From Vreelandella maris (GTDB lineage Bacteria > Pseudomonadota > Gammaproteobacteria > Pseudomonadales > Halomonadaceae), in contig NZ_JABWCV010000001.1 in assembly GCF_013371085.1 (NCBI RefSeq), positions 62,001-126,000 of the forward strand: a stretch of DNA of 64,000 nucleotides, in the 5' to 3' direction. The notes under the pieces were generated by a model. It had not been told where the DNA came from, ran no database searches, and saw only the letters and a list, made by a program, of their open reading frames with translations. Below are positions 44,510-52,615 of this stretch, piece after piece; the first letter of the stretch is position 1; every line of letters begins with the position of its first letter. The position numbers were made by a program, and so were the translations under genes.

Positions 44510-46458
44510 GGAGTCGGTTCCTTGCTAGGCAGAGAGGCGCCTGAATCAGTAGTACGATTCAAGCGATATTGCCATGCAAACAGTCCCGCGATAAGAGCAA
44601 TGCCTACTACATCGGTTATCACCATGCCGTTAATCAACATCAGCGCTGCCGCAAGTAACAGTCCACGCTCCAGCCAACTGCACGGACGTAAGAAGAAGCC
44701 GATTGTCGATGCCGCCAGTGCCACTATGCCTACCACACCAGAGGCCACGGCAAGCGCAATTTCAAGCGGAGTGCCATTGCCTAACAGCGGAGGGTGGTAG
44801 ATAAACATAAAGGGGATCAAGAACCCGCCAAGAGAGATTTTCGTCGCCGTAAGGGCGGTTTTGAACCAGTGCGAGCCAGCAATGGCACCACCGATATAAG
44901 CTGCTAACGCAACGGGTGGTGTCACCCCTGAAAGAATCGCAAAGTAGAGAATAAACAAGTGCGCTGAAAGGCTAGGTAATCCGGCTTCAATAAACGCAGC
45001 GGCCACCACAGACGCCGCTAGCATATAGGCCGCTACTGTCGGCAGGCCCATGCCTAGAATAATCGCGACGACCATGGCCAGCAGGAGGGTAACCAGTACA
45101 TCACCGCCACTGACGACAAGAATCACCGATGAGACTTTCAGGCCTAAACCGGTGAGGCTAATGACCGAGGCAATAATCGCAACGCTACCGATGATAACGG
45201 CGATCATTGCTGCGGTCATGGCACCTGCTTCTAAGGCAGCAGGAATCGACTTCAAACGATCCATAAAGCTACCTGGGCTACGCCAGGAGAAGAGATAGAT
45301 CAGCAGCGCGGTGAAATAAGCGGCCACGGCAGCAGTGGTTGGTGTGTAACGCAGCACCAGCATGGTGATAAGTACGATAATTGGTAGCAGCAGCGTTTCA
45401 ATATTGAACAGGCCCTCGCGTAACGTTGGGCGCTGATCTTTAGGTATCGGGTTGAGCCCCAGACGCTTCGCTTCAAAGTGAACGCTCATCCAGATGGCGA
45501 GATAGAAAAGCAGCGCGGGAATAAGGGCAGCACCAATGATTTCCAGATAGCTCACGGAAATAACGTCGGCCATCACAAACGCGGCTGCGCCCATAATAGG
45601 CGGCAAAATTTGTCCACCGGTCGAAGCTGAGGCTTCCGTGGCTGCCGCAAAGCGAGGGCTATAGCCGCTTTTTTTCATCAATGGAATGGTGAACACGCCC
45701 GTCGTGGCCACATTGGCAGCGGTACTGCCGCTGATGCTGCCAAAAAGCGCGCTACATAGTGTGGCGGCTTTAGCAGGACCACCCGCCATACCGCCCGTCA
45801 CAGAATTAGATAAGCGCATAAACGTATCGCCACCGCCCGTGGTTACCAGTAGCGCGCCAAACATAATGAACACCACAATCACCGTCGAGGAGGTACGCAT
45901 CAAGCTGCCGTAGATACCTGTCGGACTCATATAGAATGTGGCCACCAGGTCTGCCCAGCCAAATCCCCCATGACCCCAAACACCAGGCAGGTGATTACCA
46001 AAATAGGCGTAGGAGAGGGCGATAAGTACCAAAATAGGGAACGCTAGACCAATGGCGCGGCGGCAGGCTTCAAGGAGAAGCAGAATTGCCAATAAGCCAA
46101 ATACCAGGTCATAGGTGGTTGGCATTAGATAACCAAGCCCATAAATGATGCGGTCAAACTGCATGATGTAGTAGCCACTCACCGCAACTGCTAACACCAC
46201 TGGAATGACATCAAACCAGGGTAAGCGCTGGTTGTCTTTTGCCCGGCAGGAGTAGCCCAAGAAAATCAAGGGAAGAGCAAACAGCAGGTGAATGGCGTTT
46301 TGGGTATTTACTGCCCCTGTGATAGCGGCGTAAAGATGGAACACCGCCATCGCTACCGCGATTAGCCGCATCACTAAAAACCAGAAACCCGTAAGCTGAC
46401 GCTTACCCGAGTCTTCTGAATATTTTTCAACAATTTTATTGCTTTCTGGGGTGTCCAT
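44506..46458 (-). CDS. TRAP transporter fused small/large permease (DctQM type, TAXI system)
   Basis: About 650 residues, roughly 16-18 helices: an N-terminal DctQ-like four-helix part (about 25-150) joined to a DctM part. Family-specific segments: GGDTFMRLSNSVTGGMAGGP, TAANVATTGVFTIPLMKKSG, ASASTGGQILPPIMGAAAF and GMGLPTVAAYMLAASV. Uses a sodium gradient to import an organic acid delivered by the TAXI binding protein encoded upstream. Start 46458 has GGGAGCC before it; a 12-codon longer opening has no ribosome site. A 30-bp palindrome separates it from the binding-protein gene. Confidence 0.93.
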   Translation of the reverse strand: MDTPESNKIVEKYSEDSGKRQLTGFWFLVMRLIAVAMAVFHLYAAITGAVNTQNAIHLLFALPLIFLGYSCRAKDNQRLPWFDVIPVVLAVAVSGYYIMQFDRIIYGLGYLMPTTYDLVFGLLAILLLLEACRRAIGLAFPILVLIALSYAYFGNHLPGVWGHGGFGWADLVATFYMSPTGIYGSLMRTSSTVIVVFIMFGALLVTTGGGDTFMRLSNSVTGGMAGGPAKAATLCSALFGSISGSTAANVATTGVFTIPLMKKSGYSPRFAAATEASASTGGQILPPIMGAAAFVMADVISVSYLEIIGAALIPALLFYLAIWMSVHFEAKRLGLNPIPKDQRPTLREGLFNIETLLLPIIVLITMLVLRYTPTTAAVAAYFTALLIYLFSWRSPGSFMDRLKSIPAALEAGAMTAAMIAVIIGSVAIIASVISLTGLGLKVSSVILVVSGGDVLVTLLLAMVVAIILGMGLPTVAAYMLAASVVAAAFIEAGLPSLSAHLFILYFAILSGVTPPVALAAYIGGAIAGSHWFKTALTATKISLGGFLIPFMFIYHPPLLGNGTPLEIALAVASGVVGIVALAASTIGFFLRPCSWLERGLLLAAALMLINGMVITDVVGIALIAGLFAWQYRLNRTTDSGASLPSKEPTP

Positions 46459-46540
46459 CGGATGGCTCCCACGCCATTTTGCTGTTAGCAACAATTACAG
46501 GCGCGTCTAAAAAGAGGTGTTAAAGAGGCATGCAGTGAAA

Positions 46541-46570
46541 CACCCGCAGACGCTTAAGCGTCTGCGGGTG
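46541..46570. repeat. 30-bp perfect palindrome between TAXI binding protein and permease genes
   Basis: CACCCGCAGACGCTT followed by its exact reverse complement AAGCGTCTGCGGGTG. As RNA it gives a 13-bp GC-rich stem with TTAA loop, 10 bases after the binding-protein stop, with only TTTCAC behind it on the minus strand. Best read as an attenuator or 3'-end protector that keeps binding protein more abundant than permease. Confidence 0.75.
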
Positions 46571-46580
46571 CAAGCAGGTA

Positions 46581-47567
46581 TTAGCGTGCTTCGGGAGGAA
46601 TAACGTCTTCAGGAATCTCAAGACCCAGCTCTTGGTAATAGCGCAACGCACCCGCGTGGATCGGGAAGGTGGCATTATCAATGACGTCTTGTGGGGTCAT
46701 GCCTTTAGCAGGCGCAAAAGAAGCCGAGACCTGATCATGATTTTCCCAATAGGCTTGGGTGATGTCATAAACAATATCGTTATCTAGCGTGCTATTGGCT
46801 GACACGCCCATATAGATACCTAATGACGTTGCTTCATCCATGCCGCGGTAAGTGTCCGCGGGGATGATGGATGGTGATAAGAAGGGAAGCTCTGCGGTGA
46901 CAGTCTCAATCTGCTCTTCTGAAAGTGACAGAAGCTGTAGAGGGCGAGAAGAGTGGACTTCAGTGAACGCAGGAATAGGCGGTATGCCATTATAGCTGAA
47001 GCCGACTAAACGACCGTCGATCACACCTTCTGCCGCATCATCGATGCGCATGCGCTGAAAGTCGGGCTCAACCCCCAGAATATCAAACACTAGTTCGGTG
47101 ATGTACTCACCGCCGCCGCCAATGCTGCTGGGATTAAAGCGCTCACCAGCTAGTTCTTCAAAGTTACTGATCTCAGCATCTTGACGTACTGCCCAGTGCA
47201 TTGTGGAAGGCGCAATCCAGTACACTAAGCGTACGTTTTCGTTAGGCGTGTCTTCAAAGCGGCCTATACCGTTGTATTGCTCATAGCCCACTAGAGCTTC
47301 AGTGAAGGCAAGATCCAGTTCGTCGCGACCTAAACGAATAGCATTTTCACGGGTGCCACCAGTCTCGCGTACGGTAATTTCGTAAGGTGTGTTAGCGCTA
47401 ATAACCCGCGCACCTTCTGAAATACCAAAGAACCAACCAGTACCTGTCGGTACGGCGCCAATATTCAAAGCATCTTCCTGGGCATGCACAACGGCGCTGG
47501 TAAGCGTACCGAATGCCAGGATGGAAGCAGGAATAAGCAGACGTGATTTTTGAGCAAAGGATTTCAT
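46581..47567 (-). CDS. TAXI-family TRAP solute-binding protein
   Basis: 328 residues with a clear signal peptide (MKSFAQKSRLLIPASILAFG..., cut after VHA near residue 29), so periplasmic. NIGAVPTGTGWFFGISEGARVI and RLGRDELDLAFTEALVGYEQY match the TAXI (TRAP-associated extracytoplasmic immunogenic-like) family, which pairs with fused permeases. Binds the substrate, probably a carboxylate such as a dicarboxylate or tricarboxylate; the exact compound is unknown. Start 47567 follows GAGGTAATAATA. First gene of the leftward operon. Confidence 0.92.
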   Translation of the reverse strand: MKSFAQKSRLLIPASILAFGTLTSAVVHAQEDALNIGAVPTGTGWFFGISEGARVISANTPYEITVRETGGTRENAIRLGRDELDLAFTEALVGYEQYNGIGRFEDTPNENVRLVYWIAPSTMHWAVRQDAEISNFEELAGERFNPSSIGGGGEYITELVFDILGVEPDFQRMRIDDAAEGVIDGRLVGFSYNGIPPIPAFTEVHSSRPLQLLSLSEEQIETVTAELPFLSPSIIPADTYRGMDEATSLGIYMGVSANSTLDNDIVYDITQAYWENHDQVSASFAPAKGMTPQDVIDNATFPIHAGALRYYQELGLEIPEDVIPPEAR

Positions 47568-47627
47568 TATTATTACCTCAAGCATTGGAATGCTTTTATT
47601 GTCATGATTGTCATGGACGGTTTGTTT

Positions 47628-47698
47628 TTGTGAACAAGCGGTGTATTACATACCCACCTCCAGACTATAAATACCCGTTGTCTCCGCTTTTGGGTATT
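47628..47698. promoter_or_regulatory. Operator cluster upstream of the TAXI-TRAP operon
   Basis: ATACCC occurs at 47650-47655 and 47671-47676 (direct, 21 bp apart) and inverted as GGGTAT at 47692-47697 (again 21 bp on), i.e. half-sites two helical turns apart, as used by LysR-type regulators. Nearer the gene, TTGTGAACAA (47628-47637) has the TTG-N4-CAA form of the repeats in front of the GntR gene. Confidence 0.5.
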
Positions 47699-47751
47699 AG
47701 TGATTGATGAGCCTGCTTTCGTGAATCGAGAAGGCAGGTATGAAATCAACG

Positions 47752-48702
47752 CTACATCAATGAAGATTTAAAAGCTTTTTCACTCTTTTCTATCGCTAAC
47801 TGTTGTTTCGAATTATTTGAAGATTCAATGAGATGATCTACAAATAGCCTGGCTGCCATCGAAATTCGGTCTATGTTGTTGACGTAAATACATAGCGGTC
47901 GTTTTGCCCAGTCATCTCGAATAGGCAGTACACGCACTTGTAATCCCCCCACGTATTGGCGGATGGCGCCTCTCGGAACCACCCCGATCCCTAATCCTGC
48001 TTGCACCATCAAGCACAGCGCGTCGTAGCTAGTGACTTGAATGCGCAGCCTTAATGGTCTGTTGGCTAAGCTGGCGGCCTTTAAGAGCTGAAGATTGATA
48101 GCGCTTGAAGAGTGTAGCCCGACATAGGCGTGTTCTAGGCTGTCGCGAAAATCGATGGCATCGCGGTTGGCAAGAGGGTGGTTTAACGGCGTGACAAGCA
48201 CCAGCTCATCGGTGTGATAAGGCAGCTCAGCTAAGTCATAGCCATGGGGGAGCTTGGCGCATATACCAATATCCGCACCGTTCGCCATAATTTCCCGGGT
48301 AATCACTGGGCTAACTTTTTCTTCGAGCTGCACACCAATATCGGGATGTTTTTCGAAAAAAGCTTGTGTCTCACCGGGCAAGTACTGAGTGATGGCGGAC
48401 ATATTGGCAATAATGCGAATAATGCCGCGCTCACCGCTAGTGTAATCGCGCATCTGTAGATCCAAGTCTTCCAGGTTATGTAGCACCCCTCGGGACAAGT
48501 GCAGCAACGCGTTACCTGCGGGTGTTAGCTCTACGCCTCGGTTATTGCGGTGTAACAGCGGCGTACTGAAATGCGCTTCAAGCTCACTTAAGCGCTTGCT
48601 AACCGCAGAAGTTGCAATGAACTCAGCATCAGCCGCACCGGTGATGGTGCCCATTTCTGCTACCCGCACAAACAGCCGCAAAGACGTGGGGTCGAGTTTC
48701 AT
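47752..48702 (-). CDS. LysR family transcriptional regulator
   Basis: 316 residues: N-terminal winged helix (MKLDPTSLRLFVRVAEMGTI..., HTH about 18-37 with ATSAVSKRLSELEAHF), linker helix and a two-lobed effector domain. Start 48702 is favoured because GGAG lies seven bases upstream; 48714 is an alternative. Located between the TRAP operon (same strand, downstream) and the divergent GntR gene; likely activates the TRAP operon in response to its substrate, through the ATACCC half-sites (inference). Confidence 0.9.
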   Translation of the reverse strand: MKLDPTSLRLFVRVAEMGTITGAADAEFIATSAVSKRLSELEAHFSTPLLHRNNRGVELTPAGNALLHLSRGVLHNLEDLDLQMRDYTSGERGIIRIIANMSAITQYLPGETQAFFEKHPDIGVQLEEKVSPVITREIMANGADIGICAKLPHGYDLAELPYHTDELVLVTPLNHPLANRDAIDFRDSLEHAYVGLHSSSAINLQLLKAASLANRPLRLRIQVTSYDALCLMVQAGLGIGVVPRGAIRQYVGGLQVRVLPIRDDWAKRPLCIYVNNIDRISMAARLFVDHLIESSNNSKQQLAIEKSEKAFKSSLM

Positions 48703-48755
48703 TTTGGACTCCATTTGTATGACATGACTACTATTAGCAAAAAGCTTTATGAAAA

Positions 48756-48832
48756 AGTTGTATGCAACTATGCTCGATTTTTGATAAATGTAGGCTTATA
48801 TTGGTCTTTGATGCAATAAATTGCACACAATT
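48756..48832. promoter_or_regulatory. Two TTG-N4-CAA inverted repeats between lysR and gntR genes
   Basis: AGTTG-TATG-CAACT (48756-48769) and AATTG-CACA-CAATT (48819-48832): two perfect 5+4+5 inverted repeats sharing the TTG-N4-CAA core, centres 63 bp (six helical turns) apart. FCD-type GntR proteins bind short TTGTATACAA-like sites, so these are probably the sites of the GntR regulator encoded next door. Confidence 0.55.
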
Positions 48833-48920
48833 AGATCTGCGACCTTAGTCGTGAATATAAATTTAAGCGCGCAAAATAACGGATTTAAAAGAAGTCGCTG
48901 AAACGTTCTGGAGTGTTGTT

Positions 48921-49613
48921 ATGACCGCAGCCGACCGTGTTTACCACATCATCAAACAACGCATCCTAAATGGTGGCTATGCGGCGGGTAGCTATGTTCG
49001 TGAAGCGGCTATTAGTGAGGAGCTTGATTACAGCCGGACGCCCATTCGCGAAGCATTGCGCCGCTTGGTATCCGATGGCTGGGTGGAAGCCATACCCCAC
49101 CATGGCGCTCGTGTGGTGGGCTGGACACAGCACGACGTGGAAGAAGTGTTTGAATTGAGAGTCTTGCTAGAGCCCCAGGTGGTGAGACGGGCCGCTAAAC
49201 GTATTGGTGAAGCCCAACTTTCCGCATTGAGCCGTTTCTCCGAGCAAATGGAATTACTGTGCCAGCAGGATGATGAGCGTGCAGTGGATGAAATCGCCGT
49301 GCTTAATAATCAGTTTCACGCTGAACTGGTGGCGGCAGCGGATAGCCCCCGCCTCCAACGGTTATTAGAAACGATTGTGCAAGTGCCGGTCTCTCGGCGC
49401 AGTTTTCACCATTACACCCGTGAGGAGCTGCTGGGCAGTATGCAGCACCATCGAGAAATTATTCGTGCCTTGCAACACCGCGATGGTGAATGGGCGGCTG
49501 CCATTATGCGTGCGCATATATTAGCGGCACGAACCGCACAAATGCGCCAAAAACAGCCCCTCACTAAAGCTGAAGTAGAGCATCAGTGTAGTAAGGAATT
49601 CTTAAATATTTAG
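48921..49613 (+). CDS. GntR family transcriptional regulator, FCD (FadR/VanR-like) type
   Basis: 230 residues: N-terminal winged helix (ILNGGYAAGSYVREAAISEE, SRTPIREALRRLVSDGWVE, HHGARVVGWT) and an all-helical FCD effector domain with metal-binding His/Asp/Asn positions (NNQFHAELVAAADSPRLQRLL; MQHHREIIRAL; MRAHI). Such proteins sense carboxylic acids and mostly repress. First gene of a probable operon with the aconitase-like gene 90 bases further on. CTGGAG precedes the ATG. Confidence 0.92.
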   Translation: MTAADRVYHIIKQRILNGGYAAGSYVREAAISEELDYSRTPIREALRRLVSDGWVEAIPHHGARVVGWTQHDVEEVFELRVLLEPQVVRRAAKRIGEAQLSALSRFSEQMELLCQQDDERAVDEIAVLNNQFHAELVAAADSPRLQRLLETIVQVPVSRRSFHHYTREELLGSMQHHREIIRALQHRDGEWAAAIMRAHILAARTAQMRQKQPLTKAEVEHQCSKEFLNI

Positions 49614-49702
49614 TAATGTTAATAATTAAAAATAACTTTTAAAAACAATGCGGTTAGCCGCCTTTCTCTTTAATGATAATAAAAAACATTAGGACTTCAT
49701 CT

Positions 49703-51670
49703 ATGACTTCTCAAGCCTCCCCTGTAACACCCCTTAACTTAGCTCAAAAGTTGATCAGTGATCATCTGGTCAGTGGTGACATGCTTCCTGGTAGTGAAAT
49801 TGCCCTGCGCATCGACCAAGCGTTGTTGCAGGACGTGCTTGGCACTTTAGTGATGCTTGAGCTTGAAGCCATGGGCATTGACAGGGTGCATACTCAGCCG
49901 AGCGTTCAATATATCGATCACGGTCTTGTTCAAGCCGATAACCTCAATGCCGAGACCTATCTATTTCTAAAGAGTGCCTGTGAACGTTTTGGTGTTTGGT
50001 ACTCAGGCCCTGGTAATGGCATTAGCCACCCCGTGCATATGGAAAATTTTGGTGTGCCTGGTCAGTCGCTGGTAGGTTGCGACAGCCATACTACCTCGGC
50101 GGGTGCGTTGGGAATGCTGGCCATCGGCGCAGGCGGTATTGAAGTCGCTATGGCAATGGCCGGAGAGCCTCTTTATATCACCATGCCGCGGATTTGGGGT
50201 GTTCGCCTAGAAGGGCGTTTGCCGGACTGGGTGTCGGCTAAAGATGTGGTTTTGGAGCTACTTCGTCGTCATGGCGTGTCGGGTGGCAAAAATAGCATTC
50301 TTGAATTCTATGGCCCGGGGCTTGATGAGCTTTCGGCAATGGATCGACTAGTGATCGCTAATATGGGTACCGAAATGGGTGCCACGACAAGTGTTTTCCC
50401 TAGTGATGAAAGTACGCGACGCTTTATGTCAGCCCGGGGACGCGAAGGCGATTGGCAGCCGTTAGCAGCAGATCCTGGTTGCCATTACGATGTGGAAGAA
50501 GTGATTGATTTATCAATGCTGGTGCCGCTTATCGCCCTGCCTTCTAGCCCCGATAAGGTCGTGCCTGTGAGTGAAGTCGTCGGGCAGCCGTTGCACCAAG
50601 CCTATATTGGTTCGTCGGGTAATCCTGGTTATCGTGACTTTGCCATCGTGTCGAGCATGGTAAAAGGGCGCTCAGTGGCAGATGGTATATCGCTGGATAT
50701 TAACCCCTCGTCGCGCCAAGTGCTTTCTACATTGATTCAAGAAGGTTATTTAGGTGAGTTAGTGGCTAGTGGTGCACGCTTACACCAAGCGGGCTGCAAC
50801 GGCTGTATTGGAATGGGGCAGGCGCCTGCCGTAGGACGAAACAGTTTACGTACTGTTCCACGTAACTTTCCTGGCCGGTCTGGCACGCGAGAAGACAGCG
50901 TATTCCTATGCAGTCCTGAAACGGCCGCAGCTTCGGCTTTGGCTGGAGTTATTAGTGATCCACGTAGCATGCAAATGGACTACCCGCGTATTAATGAACC
51001 TGAGGCCATAGTGGTTAATCGGGATGTCTTTGCAGCACCGCTACCGATTGATCAAGCGCGGTTAAAGCCCCTGCAGAAAACGGATAATACGCCTGCGTTG
51101 CCGACACTAAGGCCGCTGCCTAATCGTTTGGAGATACCTGTATTATTAATCACGGGAGATAATATCTCCACCGATGACATTATGCCTGCGGGTCAGCGTG
51201 TGATGCCCTACTGGAGCAGCATATACGCTTCCGCTCCTTTCACCTTTGAAGCCGTTGATGCTGAATATGCACGTCGTGCTGATGCCTCGCGTAATTTAGG
51301 AGGGCATATTATTGTAGGTGGTCATAACTACGGCCAAGGTTCTAGCCGTGAAAACGCCGCCCTGGTGCCCCGTTACCTGGGGTTGCAGGTGGTGATAGCA
51401 AAAAGCTTTGCGCGAATCCATTGGCAAAACTTAATCTGCTTTGGCGCTTTACCACTAACGTTTATAGAGGACAGCGATGCGGATAAGTTTGCTCAAGGCG
51501 ACACTATTATTATAGAAAACCTTCATGCCCAAGTGGCAACTAGCCCTACATTGGAAGCGGAAGTAGCAGGCAAAGGAACACTTCGTTTACATCATGGAGT
51601 GAGTGAGCGTCAGCGTGAATTGTTGCGGGTAGGTGGCGTGATCAATCACCTTAAAGCGCGTCAGGTATAA
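49703..51670 (+). CDS. Aconitase-superfamily hydro-lyase with altered Fe-S ligand
   Basis: 655 residues: three-part aconitase core followed by the swivel domain (GDNISTDDIMPAG; GGHNYGQGSSRENAAL with the catalytic Ser-Arg). Closest in plan to 650-residue bacterial aconitases, DSHTTSAGALGMLAIGAGG and GCNGCIGMGQAPAVGRNSLR (Cys365, Cys368). The third cluster ligand, normally Cys in GSCTN, is Ser305 here (YIGSSGNPGYRDF), while a Cys126 appears in VGCDSHTT. It probably dehydrates/hydrates the carboxylate brought in by the TRAP system rather than serving the citric acid cycle. AGGA precedes the start at 49703. Confidence 0.85.
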   Translation: MTSQASPVTPLNLAQKLISDHLVSGDMLPGSEIALRIDQALLQDVLGTLVMLELEAMGIDRVHTQPSVQYIDHGLVQADNLNAETYLFLKSACERFGVWYSGPGNGISHPVHMENFGVPGQSLVGCDSHTTSAGALGMLAIGAGGIEVAMAMAGEPLYITMPRIWGVRLEGRLPDWVSAKDVVLELLRRHGVSGGKNSILEFYGPGLDELSAMDRLVIANMGTEMGATTSVFPSDESTRRFMSARGREGDWQPLAADPGCHYDVEEVIDLSMLVPLIALPSSPDKVVPVSEVVGQPLHQAYIGSSGNPGYRDFAIVSSMVKGRSVADGISLDINPSSRQVLSTLIQEGYLGELVASGARLHQAGCNGCIGMGQAPAVGRNSLRTVPRNFPGRSGTREDSVFLCSPETAAASALAGVISDPRSMQMDYPRINEPEAIVVNRDVFAAPLPIDQARLKPLQKTDNTPALPTLRPLPNRLEIPVLLITGDNISTDDIMPAGQRVMPYWSSIYASAPFTFEAVDAEYARRADASRNLGGHIIVGGHNYGQGSSRENAALVPRYLGLQVVIAKSFARIHWQNLICFGALPLTFIEDSDADKFAQGDTIIIENLHAQVATSPTLEAEVAGKGTLRLHHGVSERQRELLRVGGVINHLKARQV

Positions 51671-51743
51671 ACTCGACTATTATGAATAAGCGGCAACATC
51701 TAGAGGCTTGCCGCTCTTTCAGCGACTTAAGAGCGAGCCAAAA

Positions 51744-52358
51744 ATGAGTAACTATCTGTTAGATGATTCCCCCCTAAGCCCCGGTGTTATTTACCGCTTG
51801 TTATCTGGCGTTGTTTGCCCAAGGCCCATTGCCTGGGTGTCTACCCAGGATAAGCAGGGAAATACTAATTTAGCACCGTTCTCCTTCTTCAATGTCGCTA
51901 GTGTCAACCCGCCGGTGCTGGCGTTTTCGCCACTGCTCAATGGCAGCGGTGAGCTTAAAGATACGGTGCGTAATTTAAATGATGTTGCAGAATGCGTTGT
52001 GCATGTGGGTAGCGAAGCATTAATTGAAGCGCTCAATACTACTAGTGCCAGTCTGCCGCCAGGAGAGGATGAGTTTACCCTGGCCGGGCTTGAAAAGGCT
52101 GCTATGCCGGGCGTGAGCGTTCCGCGGATTGCTAATGCGCCTGTGGCGTTTGGCTGCAAATTGTTCGATATGATTCGGTTCGGTGACCAACCCTTGGCAG
52201 GTACGTTAGTACTGGCGCAAGTGGTTTCCATTCATATTGATGACGCGCTATGGGACGGTCGCCATGTGGATATGGACCTTCTCAAACCTGTAGGTCGCCT
52301 AGCGGGCAGTGATTACATCCGCATTAGCGATCGTTTTGCGATAGAACGTCCTGATTAG
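51744..52358 (+). CDS. Flavin reductase-like FMN-binding split-barrel protein
   Basis: 204 residues of the flavin reductase-like (DIM6/NTAB, split-barrel) family: LLSGVVCPRPIAWVSTQDKQG, LAPFSFFNVASVNPPVLAFS and KDTVRNLNDVAECVVHV are the FMN-binding strands. Either reduces flavin for a monooxygenase or is itself a redox enzyme. It follows the aconitase-like gene by 73 bases on the same strand and is probably co-regulated with it; no partner monooxygenase is visible. Start 51744 (GAGCGAG upstream). Confidence 0.85.
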   Translation: MSNYLLDDSPLSPGVIYRLLSGVVCPRPIAWVSTQDKQGNTNLAPFSFFNVASVNPPVLAFSPLLNGSGELKDTVRNLNDVAECVVHVGSEALIEALNTTSASLPPGEDEFTLAGLEKAAMPGVSVPRIANAPVAFGCKLFDMIRFGDQPLAGTLVLAQVVSIHIDDALWDGRHVDMDLLKPVGRLAGSDYIRISDRFAIERPD

Positions 52359-52615
52359 CAGCCGCTTAATCCTTATAAATATTTGATTAGTAAGTGTATT
52401 TTATACATACATTCAGTATTTCAATTCAGTTACACGATAGACAATAATAATTACTCAGCGATTAACGATAATTAACCTTTAGTCGTATATTCTTCTGCCG
52501 ATAGTAAGGGGTAACAGATCGGTAATGTAGGAGGCATGCGATGGTTCCCATTGTCTGTTTTTCAACTTGCCATTTATAGGGTAAAGAAGTGATCTAGCTA
52601 GCAAGGAGCAGATCA

